A stretch of DNA of 64,000 nucleotides from Knoellia sp. S7-12 (GTDB taxonomy: Bacteria; Actinomycetota; Actinomycetes; Actinomycetales; Dermatophilaceae), in the NCBI RefSeq assembly GCF_040518285.1, contig NZ_CP155449.1, forward strand, positions 62,001-126,000, read 5' to 3'. Shown in pieces: positions 48,880 to 58,712 of the stretch (positions within the stretch are counted from its first letter, which is position 1; each line of letters starts with the position of its first letter). The notes beneath the pieces are model-generated. The model saw only the letters and a program-made list of their open reading frames with translations. It ran no database searches and had not been told where the DNA came from. Made by a program: the position numbers and the translations under genes.

Positions 48880-50127
48880 TCAGCCGAAGAGTCCGCCGAT
48901 CTTGCCTATCCCGTCCTTGATGGCGCTGCCGGTGTCCTTCAGAGCGTCCAATCCCTCCTCGGCCGCCTTGCTCAGATCGGGCCCGTTCTCGAAGAGGGAG
49001 TCGATGGCACCATCGGAGAAGATCGCGATGCCGGCGCCGATCACGGTGCCGACCACGGCCCCGACAGCGGTGCCAGCCACCGGCACGACCGACCCCACGG
49101 CCGCACCGATCGCCATGCCCGTCAGGGTCCCGGCGACGAGGCTCCCACCCTGTGACACGGCGATCTGGGTGTTCGACTCACCCTCTTGGTAGTCGTTGTA
49201 GACCCCGACCCCGAAGCCCAGGGGTCCCAGGACCTTGCCAAAGACCTTGAGGCCCTTGGGCAGCTTCCCGTCCGGAGGTGGCGCGTCCAGGTTCCGCGCC
49301 TGCTTGAGCAGGTCCTCGGCCTCGGCGAACTTGCCCTCGATGGCGAGTTTGTCGGCGTTGAGCTTGGCCGCGTCGAGGGTCTTGAAGATGAGCCACTTGC
49401 GCTTCATGTAGCGCTCGGGGTGGCGCTGCATGTCGTCGATCGCGGTCTTGGCCTCGGTGAGGAGGTTGTCAGCCCGCGACAGCAGGGCGGACTTGTGCTT
49501 GAGGCCGGCGCTCGCTGCCAGACCGGCAAGCGCGCCGTCACCCGTGATCTCGCCGAGGGTGAGGAGCCATGCGGCGTGCTCCCCCGGCTGGTACTTGTCC
49601 TGCAGGTCGCGACAGGCCTTCTCGTACTTCCGGTCGATTCGACTGGCCTCTTGCGATGCCTTGTTGTAGGCACGAATGAGGTCCTGGTGCTTGTCGTAGG
49701 CGACGACGTCCTTGTTGTGCTCGGTGACTTCAGCCTCGGTCCCGGTGAAGTTGTCCGGCGGACGCGCCGGGCCCGCGCCGGGGTCCTCGATGATGAAACC
49801 GGTGACGGTCAGCTTGTCCGCTGTGGCGGTCGTTCGGCAGGTCCCCATCTCGCTCTGGCACGAGCGCAGGCTGCCGGCGAAGTCGTCGAGGTCCCCGGCC
49901 ATCGTGTTGGCGGCCTTGGCCAGATCGTCGGTCTCGTCACGGGCCGTCTTCATCACCGACACGAACTGGTCGCCGGCCGAGGAGTTCCAGGTGGAGGCGG
50001 CGTTCTTGCGGGCACCGTTGAACTCGTCGCCAGCGTCGCTGAGTTCGTCCTCCAGCTTGTCGCGCAGCCAAGACGCGGACGACTCGATGTTGCCGGGCTT
50101 CCCCTGGATCTCGGTGTCGATGCTCAT
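48880..50127 (-). CDS. WXG/LXG-like protein with glycine-zipper end, putative ESX-type effector
   Basis: A 415-residue protein from ATG 50127, overlapping the gene upstream by 4 bp. Residues 1-110 form a helical hairpin like WXG100 proteins, with the turn ASTWNSSAGDQF. The middle is coiled-coil (YNKASQEASRIDRKYEKACR). Residues 320-400 are a glycine-zipper hydrophobic region (GTLTGMAIGAAVGSVVPVAG, then GAVVGTVIGAGIAIF), as in membrane-active toxins. No signal peptide. This resembles secreted ESX/T7SS substrates with membrane-inserting ends; secretion and toxicity are inferred. No EccC gene is nearby. Confidence 0.68.
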   Translation of the reverse strand: MSIDTEIQGKPGNIESSASWLRDKLEDELSDAGDEFNGARKNAASTWNSSAGDQFVSVMKTARDETDDLAKAANTMAGDLDDFAGSLRSCQSEMGTCRTTATADKLTVTGFIIEDPGAGPARPPDNFTGTEAEVTEHNKDVVAYDKHQDLIRAYNKASQEASRIDRKYEKACRDLQDKYQPGEHAAWLLTLGEITGDGALAGLAASAGLKHKSALLSRADNLLTEAKTAIDDMQRHPERYMKRKWLIFKTLDAAKLNADKLAIEGKFAEAEDLLKQARNLDAPPPDGKLPKGLKVFGKVLGPLGFGVGVYNDYQEGESNTQIAVSQGGSLVAGTLTGMAIGAAVGSVVPVAGTAVGAVVGTVIGAGIAIFSDGAIDSLFENGPDLSKAAEEGLDALKDTGSAIKDGIGKIGGLFG

Positions 50128-50420
50128 TTGGGGGCCATCACTTTCGCGATGTCCTCGAGGGTGGCCTTGGAGTCCGCATCGGTGCGCAGGTAGTACAAAC
50201 GGCACTCCCGGACCTGATCCGCGGCGGCCGTGCACGAGGTCGAGACATTGCCGGCGCTGCTCACGATCTGACTGAGCATCGAGGCGACGAAACCGGTCAT
50301 CGGCCCGGCGTCGATGCCTGCCGGCACCGACCCGGAGAGGCCCTCAAGACCTCTGGCCCCCGTGTCCAGACCGGTCGCAATCTGGCTGAGCACAGCGGGA
50401 TCGACATCAACTTCAGCCAT
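50124..50420 (-). CDS. Small EspC/WXG100-like protein
   Basis: A 98-residue helical protein: VDPAVLSQIATGLDTGARGL, then a turn with Pro/Gly and the second helix NVSTSCTAAADQVRECRLYY. The two-helix form, size and coupling to a WXG/LXG-like partner resemble EspC-type ESX proteins. It may be the chaperone or co-secreted partner of the 415-residue protein, whose start it overlaps. The exact family is uncertain. Confidence 0.65.
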   Translation of the reverse strand: MAEVDVDPAVLSQIATGLDTGARGLEGLSGSVPAGIDAGPMTGFVASMLSQIVSSAGNVSTSCTAAADQVRECRLYYLRTDADSKATLEDIAKVMAPK

Positions 50421-50426
50421 GGAGAC

Positions 50427-50825
50427 TCAGCCCTTCTCGTCGCGCAGGTCGGGGTCGATGTCGAGGAACAGCAAGTCGAACGGCGTCTGCTCCTGCACCT
50501 TCTGCAGCTGGGCGCCATCGCACAGCACCCACGACGCATCCGGCAGATACATGTCGCGCAACCGGTCCGGGGCGGAGTACACGAACAGAGCTGTGCGGCC
50601 GTCCTGGAGCGTGTGCAGGATGATGTGGCGCTGCGCGGGCTCGGCTTCGTCGGTCGTGGGGACATAGACCACTGGGGGGAAGCTCGCCAGATGCTCCTTC
50701 ACCGCCTGCTCCCTGTCTGCGGCCTCCGATGACTCGCCGACGCGCGGTGCCGGAGCAGTCTCCGGAGCAGGTGCCGGCATCGGCGGAACGGGCGGCGCCT
50801 GGGGCGTCTGCGGTTGATCACTCAT
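50427..50825 (-). CDS. SseB/SAV_915-like protein
   Basis: A 132-residue protein. A Pro-rich N-terminal 50 residues (QPQTPQAPPVPPMPAPAPET) are followed by an SseB-like domain: SFPPVVYVPTTDEAEPA, LQDGRTALFVYSAPDRLR and FDLLFLDIDPDL. This pattern is known from actinobacterial SAV_915/SseB proteins. It starts inside the end of the upstream membrane-protein gene and is 6 bp before the EspC-like gene, so it belongs to the same operon. Confidence 0.75.
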   Translation of the reverse strand: MSDQPQTPQAPPVPPMPAPAPETAPAPRVGESSEAADREQAVKEHLASFPPVVYVPTTDEAEPAQRHIILHTLQDGRTALFVYSAPDRLRDMYLPDASWVLCDGAQLQKVQEQTPFDLLFLDIDPDLRDEKG

Positions 50826-51615
50826 GTGCTGTCGTTTCCTCATCGGTTCGGGTCGAGTCAGTTCCGGGCAGGGGGTGGCGCGCTGGTTGCTCGAGCCCCA
50901 GTTCGTGGCAGAGCCAGTCCGCGACATCGTCGGCGTTGTGTGCGGTCATGTCGAGATTGACGCAGGCGATGTGCCAGCCCAGATCCGAGGACCGAGGCCG
51001 CCATGGCCAGGGGCAGCGCTCGAATGTCACGCCGTCCTTCATGCCGACGGCGAGGCTCCACTTGCCGCGCGCGAGTGCACCGGTGACCTCGGCGCGTGGG
51101 CACCTGACCCGGCCCTCACCGGACTCGAGGATCAGCTCGTCGTCGGTGAGCCAGAAGCCGTTGTTGTTGCGTCGGCTCGTGAAGGTGAGCAGGACGCGGA
51201 TGAGCCACCACAGCCCGAAGACCCCGACGGCGATCCCCGGGATGCGCATGTCGAAGCCTTCACGGATCCCCAGGGCAGCCAGGGTGAAGGACCCCAGGGC
51301 AAGGGAGAGGTCGACGGCGTTCGTGTGCCACCACTCAGCGCGCAGGACATGCAGGCCGCGAGCTGGTCGACCCTCGAAGGTGGACTCGGTGAGCGTGGGC
51401 AGCTGGCGGGTCGCGGCGAACGCAGCGGCCAGTGCGAGGGTGAGCGCCGCCGCGACAGCGGTGTAGATCGACAGGGTGAGCAAAAAGGTGCTCCCGCCGT
51501 CGATGAGGAGGACCGCCCACGCGGCCGCGGCCCCAACGGCCCCCAGGGCGGCATACATGCCCACGTGTCCCCACTTGTCGCGGCCGACGAACGGTCGGGA
51601 GGGCAGGGCAGTCAT
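50818..51615 (-). CDS. Membrane protein heading the ESX-like locus
   Basis: A 265-residue protein (ATG 51615). Four hydrophobic segments lie in residues 18-130 (GMYAALGAVGAAAAWAVLLI, then LSIYTAVAAALTLALAAAFA, and two more around 95-125). A cytoplasmic domain follows with GFWLTDDELILESGEGRVRC, reminiscent of PH-like bPH domains. First gene of a four-gene operon with SseB-like, EspC-like and WXG-like products. Function unknown. Confidence 0.78.
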   Translation of the reverse strand: MTALPSRPFVGRDKWGHVGMYAALGAVGAAAAWAVLLIDGGSTFLLTLSIYTAVAAALTLALAAAFAATRQLPTLTESTFEGRPARGLHVLRAEWWHTNAVDLSLALGSFTLAALGIREGFDMRIPGIAVGVFGLWWLIRVLLTFTSRRNNNGFWLTDDELILESGEGRVRCPRAEVTGALARGKWSLAVGMKDGVTFERCPWPWRPRSSDLGWHIACVNLDMTAHNADDVADWLCHELGLEQPARHPLPGTDSTRTDEETTAHE

Positions 51616-51673
51616 GGGGTCGAGGCTAACGAGCCAGCGCAGGCGCCGCGATGGGGAGCACTCCCCGGACCGT

Positions 51674-51781
51674 CTGTCCACAGCCCATTGGGGACAAGGT
51701 GGGGACATCTGCCGGCACCATGTGGACAACCGGTGTGTTTCGGTGGACAACCTACCGCCCTCTGTGGACGGAAAAACTTGT
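51674..51781. promoter_or_regulatory. Cluster of DnaA-box-like 9-mers
   Basis: A perfect actinobacterial DnaA box on the minus strand (TGTGGACAA, 51721-51729) is surrounded by near matches: CTGTCCACA (51674-51682), TGGGGACAA (51689-51697), GGTGGACAA (51742-51750) and TGTGGACGG (51773-51781). An A+T-richer stretch follows at 51782-51800. No dnaA, dnaN or rep gene is in the window, so it is not clearly an origin. Confidence 0.5.
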
Positions 51782-51836
51782 TGAACTAGTTTCGCCAAAC
51801 CCCTTGTGGCACAGGGCAATTGAGGCGTACAAATGA

Positions 51837-51926
51837 CCTACGCACTCCCCCCGGGGAGAGCGGGACAGCTCGGAGAAGAAGGTCCATACGGCGGGTTCGC
51901 TCGCCGCGGGAGCCAGGTGACGTAGG
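51837..51926 (+). ncRNA. Candidate structured leader or small RNA, class unknown
   Basis: CCTACG (51837-51842) can pair with CGTAGG (51921-51926) to close a multi-helix region. Inside it is a stable GGCGGG-TTCG-CTCGCC hairpin (51890-51905) and a GAGAGCGGGACAGCTC segment able to fold on itself. A strong hairpin follows at 51986 and then the furA gene, so a riboswitch-like or sRNA role is possible. I could not match it to a known family from memory. Confidence 0.35.
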
Positions 51927-51985
51927 CACCCGGGGCCGGAAGCAAAGAGACGTCGATCGGGATCGTCACATCGACCGATCACCCT

Positions 51986-52022
51986 GAAGGGCCCTTGGAA
52001 CTCATACTTCCAAGGGCCCTTC
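51986..52022 (+). terminator. 15-bp hairpin in the furA upstream region
   Basis: GAAGGGCCCTTGGAA (51986-52000) and its exact inverse (52008-52022) form a perfect stem with a 7-nt loop. It lacks a T-run. It sits between the structured element and the furA promoter, and may end a short upstream transcript. Confidence 0.6.
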
Positions 52023-52048
52023 GCCTGTCCCCAGATGGTCACGCGATG

Positions 52049-52071
52049 TTTTCTTGACAGGTTCAAGAAAA
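52049..52071 (+). promoter_or_regulatory. furA-katG promoter with FurA/CatR-type inverted repeat
   Basis: TTTTCTTGA (52049-52057) and TCAAGAAAA (52063-52071) form a 9-bp inverted repeat with a 5-bp spacer, overlapping a perfect -35-like TTGACA (52054-52059). The start codon at 52078 follows almost at once. FurA/CatR regulators autoregulate from such A+T-rich dyads in response to peroxide. Confidence 0.7.
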
Positions 52072-52077
52072 GGGACC

Positions 52078-54800
<2,723 letters not shown>

Positions 54801-54815
54801 GTAGCCCACAGGCTT

Positions 54816-54892
54816 CGACTTATTGCCCGTTTGGGCACCGCCCGCGGACCGCCAACGTCCGCTGGAACGGTGCCCAAACGGGCAATAAGTCG
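54816..54892. terminator. Large perfect hairpin after katG
   Basis: Two exact 25-bp arms (54816-54840 and 54868-54892) enclose a small inner stem GCGGAC/GTCCGC. It begins 15 bp after the katG stop and most likely ends its transcript; the perfect arms also make it a possible regulatory or processing structure. Confidence 0.8.
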
Positions 54893-54953
54893 TCTCTGGG
54901 AGGCCTTGTGGGCAAGGGCTCCTCGGGGGAAAATGACCCCGAGGTGAAGCGGG

Positions 54954-55289
54954 ATGAACAGCACCCTCGGCATGGGCGCCCTGGTGATGCTGTCTGCCCT
55001 GCTGGCGGTCGTCCTGGCCACCCGGCGCCGCCAGCCTGACGAGCCGTTGCCGCCTGTTCTGCTCGGGCTTGAGCTGTCCCGGATGGCCGAGCACCTGCGA
55101 CTGGTTGAGGAGGGAGACCAGCCGTGGAAGGCCGAGCGGCTGGCCGCCAGCACCCTGGCCTACGACCTGGTCCTGCGGGACTACTGCCGCAGCGTGGACC
55201 TCCCGGTGCCCGAGGGTCGCGGGTCCCTGTCGCGCAGCCAGCGCTTCGAGCTGGAGTCGGCCCTCATCACCCACGGTCACGACTGGTAA
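54954..55289 (+). CDS. Small membrane-anchored hypothetical protein
   Basis: A 111-residue protein. One N-terminal membrane helix (LGMGALVMLSALLAVVLATR) is followed by a helical cytoplasmic part with LELSRMAEHLRLVEEGDQPW and TLAYDLVLRDYCRSVDLPVP. Codon use is typical of the region. No family recognised; it stands between katG and topoisomerase genes. Confidence 0.7.
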   Translation: MNSTLGMGALVMLSALLAVVLATRRRQPDEPLPPVLLGLELSRMAEHLRLVEEGDQPWKAERLAASTLAYDLVLRDYCRSVDLPVPEGRGSLSRSQRFELESALITHGHDW

Positions 55290-55331
55290 CCACCCCAGTC
55301 ACCATCCCACGCGAGCCCCTGACCTGCGACG

Positions 55332-56336
55332 ATGGCGCCCATGACCCGACTGCGCACCGTCGCGCCACAGGACCGCGGCTGGACGCGGCGGCGAGCCGGC
55401 AAGGGCTTCACCTATGTCGATGACGCGGGCAAGCGACTGCCCCAGCCCGACGTCGAGCGGATCCGCTCCCTCGCCATCCCGCCTGCCTGGCAGGACGTGT
55501 GGATCTGCTCCGTGCCCAATGGCCACATCCAGGCCGTCGGCACCGATGACGCCGGTCGGCGGCAGTACCTCTATCACCCCGACTGGCGCGCCAAGCGGGA
55601 CGCGCTGAAGTTCGACCGCATCCTCGAGGCGGCCGCCCAGCTCCCGGCTGTCCGCCGCCGCGTCACCCGTGATCTCAACCTCGACGGCATGCCGCTCGAG
55701 CGGGCCGCCGCAGTCGCCGTGCGCCTGCTGGATCTTGGCTACTTCCGCATCGGCAACGACGTCTACACCGATGCCAACGGGTCGTTCGGCCTCACGACCC
55801 TGGAGCGCCAGCACGTCCGCAAGGTCCGCGAAGGACTGCAGTTCTCTTTCACCGGCAAGAGCAGCGTCGAACAGCAGGTGACGATCCGGGACCTGGACGT
55901 CGCCGAGGCCATCACCGAGATGCGCCGACGCCGTAGCCAGTCCAAGCGAGTCCTGGCCTATCGCACGGCCTCCGGTTGGTCCGACCTCGCCTCCTCCGAC
56001 GTCAACGCCTATCTCGCGGAGGTCTTCGACGCCGAGGTCACCGCCAAGGACTTCCGCACCTGGCACGCGACCGTCCACGCCGCAGCCGCGCTGGCGACCT
56101 CACCGGAGCCGGGTGACACCAAGACTTCGAGGCGTCGTGCGGTCAAGGATGCGGTCCAGCAGGTGGCCGACTATCTCGGCAACACCCCGACGATCGCCAA
56201 GAACTCCTACGTGGACCCGCGCGTCCTCGACCGCTACGACCGGGGCGAGACGATCTCGATCCCCAAGGCCACGAGCCGCGACCCGATGAAGCGACAGGAG
56301 AAGATCGAGAAGGCCGTCCGCACCCTGCTCAACTGA
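55332..56336 (+). CDS. DNA topoisomerase IB (poxvirus type)
   Basis: A 334-residue type IB topoisomerase. The N-terminal beta part is RRAGKGFTYVDDAGKRL and IPPAWQDVWICSVPNGHIQA. The catalytic pentad is distributed through GSFGLTTLERQHV, then DFRTWHATVHAAAAL, and the nucleophilic Tyr Y293 in IAKNSYVDPRVL. The size equals bacterial members, which relax supercoils through a 3'-phosphotyrosine. Start at 55332 or ATG 55341. Confidence 0.94.
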   Translation: MAPMTRLRTVAPQDRGWTRRRAGKGFTYVDDAGKRLPQPDVERIRSLAIPPAWQDVWICSVPNGHIQAVGTDDAGRRQYLYHPDWRAKRDALKFDRILEAAAQLPAVRRRVTRDLNLDGMPLERAAAVAVRLLDLGYFRIGNDVYTDANGSFGLTTLERQHVRKVREGLQFSFTGKSSVEQQVTIRDLDVAEAITEMRRRRSQSKRVLAYRTASGWSDLASSDVNAYLAEVFDAEVTAKDFRTWHATVHAAAALATSPEPGDTKTSRRRAVKDAVQQVADYLGNTPTIAKNSYVDPRVLDRYDRGETISIPKATSRDPMKRQEKIEKAVRTLLN

Positions 56337-56355
56337 CTCTCCCAGCTCCGCGACA

Positions 56356-56395
56356 GTGCTGCACAGCGCGCGACCCAGCGCGCACCGTGCAGCAC
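56356..56395. terminator. Hairpin between convergent topoisomerase and secreted-protein genes
   Basis: GTGCTGCAC (56356-56364) pairs with GTGCAGCAC (56387-56395), with extra GCGCGC pairing in the loop. It is located between two convergent stops. Confidence 0.6.
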
Positions 56396-56409
56396 CGGTG
56401 AGCCTGCGG

Positions 56410-56772
56410 TCAGCAGTTCCGGATCGTGCCTGACGTGCTGATGACGTTCCCAGCCCAGATCCAGCCCAAGACACCCGAGGAGTTGTCGCGAGCGAGGTAC
56501 CACGGGTTGCCATCGGCGCTGCGCTTCGTGCACCAGATGTAGGCCAGACCCTCGCGGTTTCCCATGTTGCAATAGCCGACTCCGGGGCCCTTGCGGTAGG
56601 CCGAACCCGACGCTGCCTGGAGGCTGGCCCCAGAGTTGTTCGTGCCACCCACGAAGTTGTCGTTGCATGCAGCCTCGCGCGCTTGGGCCGTGCTGGCTCC
56701 GGCGAGGCCGACTGAGGCCACTACAGCTGCGGTGGCCAGCCCTCGAGTTACGGATTGGAGTGTGCGGTTCAT
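56410..56772 (-). CDS. Small secreted SH3-like protein
   Basis: A 120-residue protein with a Sec signal peptide (TAAVVASVGLAGASTAQA). The mature part has four Cys (ACNDNF, YCNMG, IWCTKR, RNC) likely forming two disulfides and an SH3b-like pattern (SGVLGWIWAGNVISTSG). Such proteins bind cell-wall or signal to the environment. Function unknown. A CGCTGCGATT-type repeat tract lies upstream. Confidence 0.75.
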   Translation of the reverse strand: MNRTLQSVTRGLATAAVVASVGLAGASTAQAREAACNDNFVGGTNNSGASLQAASGSAYRKGPGVGYCNMGNREGLAYIWCTKRSADGNPWYLARDNSSGVLGWIWAGNVISTSGTIRNC

Positions 56773-56859
56773 GACAATCCCTTCACTTCGCGTAGTTGAG
56801 GACTACGACCCCTCGGCGTCTGCATTGACTCCCAAGGCCGCAGACTCAACGCCCACTCG

Positions 56860-56895
56860 CTGCGATTCCGCTGCGATTCGGCTGCGGCGATTCAG
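56860..56895. repeat. Second CCGCTGCGATT-type tandem repeat
   Basis: Three imperfect copies of CGCTGCGATTC, much like the tract at 48768-48803, overlapping the very end of the M50 peptidase gene on the other strand. Confidence 0.6.
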
Positions 56896-57599
56896 GCGAG
56901 GTCGAGGACGAGACGCGTGGCGCCCCACGTGGCCGCTCCGAGGACTGCGACGAAGGTGCCGATCCACAAGGCCGCAGGTATGCCGGTCAGTTGCCTCAGC
57001 ACTGCCGCGTCACTTCCACGGTCGCGCCGACCGTGTGACGAGGTGAGGGCTCCGAGGTGACGCCAGGCACCGATGAGCAGGACGAAGCCGGTCGTCAGGA
57101 CGGCGAGCGCCTGGACCTCGTCGTGGCGCCACCACCACAGGGCGCCGATGCCGGCCCCGGCGGCTGCGACGGTGATGAGGGTCCCGGCGGAGCGCACGAA
57201 AACCAGCACGACGACCAGGGTGACGAGGCACGCGAACAGGAGCGCGGCGGCATACCCCGTGGTTGCCGACCAGATCATGAGGAGACCGACGAGAGCCGGC
57301 ATCGGATAGCCAGCCCACGTCGTCGCGATGCGACCGACCCCACGGGCCGGGCCGACGGTGACTGCGTGGCCGGACATGTCGCCGCGGACGACGAAGCCGG
57401 AGAAGCGGCGGCCGAATGCGGTGCCGACGATGGCGTGGCCGAGCTCGTGGACGAGGGTGACCGCGATCCGCAGTTGCAGCCACACGGTGGGGATGAGCAC
57501 GACGGCGAGGGCTGCGATGACGGCCGTGGTCAGGGCGCTGGGGTGCAGTCCGGGCGTGGCTGCGCCGAGGCGCGAGGTGAGTTCGGTGCCGACGTCCAT
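56892..57599 (-). CDS. M50-family membrane metallopeptidase
   Basis: A 235-residue membrane protein from ATG 57599. The zinc motif is HELGHA within TLVHELGHAIVGTAFGRRF, near residue 55. A second conserved region is the GPARGVGRIATTWAGYPMPA loop, and about six hydrophobic segments follow. This is the B-like M50 family (short, no PDZ) found in actinobacteria. It probably cleaves membrane proteins, but many such short members have no known substrate. Confidence 0.85.
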   Translation of the reverse strand: MDVGTELTSRLGAATPGLHPSALTTAVIAALAVVLIPTVWLQLRIAVTLVHELGHAIVGTAFGRRFSGFVVRGDMSGHAVTVGPARGVGRIATTWAGYPMPALVGLLMIWSATTGYAAALLFACLVTLVVVLVFVRSAGTLITVAAAGAGIGALWWWRHDEVQALAVLTTGFVLLIGAWRHLGALTSSHGRRDRGSDAAVLRQLTGIPAALWIGTFVAVLGAATWGATRLVLDLA

Positions 57600-57736
57600 G
57601 GGCGGCGAGCGTAGGCGAGCGTTCTGTGAGTTCATCCACGGCACTCACCAGAAGCAACAAAAGGGTGCACTTCGAATCGGCGCACCACCTCGGGTAGCGT
57701 GGGGCGCAACCAATGATTGCGCGAACGGAGCTGGGC

Positions 57737-58207
57737 ATGGATGTCGAGGCACGCGAGTTCGGAACGCTCGAGCGCGAGATCCGCATCGACGCGACCCCCG
57801 AGGTGGTCTTCGAGGTCATCAGCCAGCCCGAACACATCCGCGAGTGGTGGTCCGACGACGCCTCGCTCGAGGCAGCTGTCCCCGGAGCGGTCGGCGTGCT
57901 CGTCTGGGCAGACCGCGACCAGCCGAGCCCCATCGTCGTCGTGGCCTGCGACCCGCCGCGCACCTTCTCGTTCCGCTGGATCTCACCCGATGGCGAGCTG
58001 CCGGCCGAGGGTAACTCGCTGCTCGTGACGTTCGCTCTGGAGTCGTCGCCTCCCGGCACGGTGCTGCACCTGACCGAGACCGGATTCCGCGAGAAGGGTT
58101 GGGAGGCAGCGGTTCTCGAGCAGGCGTTCCATGACCACGAGAACGGTTGGGACCTGTTCCTACCCCAGCTGCGGGACCATGCCGCCAAGGTGGCCTCGTC
58201 GCGATGA
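57737..58207 (+). CDS. SRPBCC/AHSA1-like protein
   Basis: A 156-residue protein (ATG 57737 with GGAG 8 nt upstream; ATG 57713 also possible). REIRIDATPEVVFEVISQPE and HIREWWSDDASLE are typical of the AHSA1/activator-of-Hsp90-like branch of SRPBCC. The later FSFRWISPDGEL and LTETGFREKGWEAAVLEQAF also fit. It overlaps the ArsR-type gene by 4 bp; SRPBCC-ArsR pairs are widespread and the ArsR partner usually regulates the operon. Confidence 0.9.
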   Translation: MDVEAREFGTLEREIRIDATPEVVFEVISQPEHIREWWSDDASLEAAVPGAVGVLVWADRDQPSPIVVVACDPPRTFSFRWISPDGELPAEGNSLLVTFALESSPPGTVLHLTETGFREKGWEAAVLEQAFHDHENGWDLFLPQLRDHAAKVASSR

Positions 58208-58569
58208 CCACCGCCATCGACGACCAGCTCTGGTCCGCCATCGGCGACCCGATCCGCCGCCAGGTGCTCGACATCCTCGTGGCCGAGGGGACCGCGACCT
58301 CCACGAGCCTGAGTGAGCGACTTCCCGTGACCAGGCAGGCCGTGGCCAAGCACCTCGCTGTCCTCGACCGTGCTGGTCTCGTGCACGCGGAGGTAGCGGG
58401 GAGAGAGAAGCACTATCGGATCGACGACGCGCAGTTCGCCCGGGCCGTCGCCCAGCTCAATGCCGTCGGCAAGACCTGGGATGCGCGCATGGGTCGGATC
58501 AAGAAGCTGGCCGAGTCCATCGAGCAGAAGAGCAAGCACTCCCGGGGCGGAGTGGTTGGCAGCGGGTGA
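58204..58569 (+). CDS. ArsR-type HTH regulator
   Basis: A 121-residue winged HTH: DQLWSAIGDPIRRQVLDILV, the recognition helix LPVTRQAVAKHLAVLDRAGL and the wing VHAEVAGREKHYRID. No metal-binding Cys, so it is a non-metal ArsR of the SdpR-like kind. It is coupled to the SRPBCC gene and probably controls it. Confidence 0.92.
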   Translation: MTTAIDDQLWSAIGDPIRRQVLDILVAEGTATSTSLSERLPVTRQAVAKHLAVLDRAGLVHAEVAGREKHYRIDDAQFARAVAQLNAVGKTWDARMGRIKKLAESIEQKSKHSRGGVVGSG

Positions 58570-58712
58570 CCGACGGTGCGTGCTGCAACAGTGTCATCGA
58601 CACGGCGCCGATGCTGTCCGAATGGCGCTGCCGGAACGCGCCATTCGACGGACAGGCGCACAACCCTGGTTTACGTTCCTCTTGCACACCACAACACCAC
58701 CGGGGGCATTTC

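Noticed and set aside
51674..51800. Chromosomal or plasmid replication origin
   Set aside because: No dnaA, dnaN, rep or par gene in the window, and only one exact DnaA box. Reported only as a cluster of boxes.
51837..51926. Cobalamin or c-di-AMP (ydaO) riboswitch identity for the structured region
   Set aside because: Parts such as GCCAGGTGAC and GGGACAGCTC faintly recall these classes, but the conserved core segments are not in the right order, and furA-katG is not a usual target. Left as unknown.
54816..54892. MITE or insertion-sequence remnant
   Set aside because: Inverted arms are perfect but no target-site duplication and no second copy in the window; a terminator explains it better.
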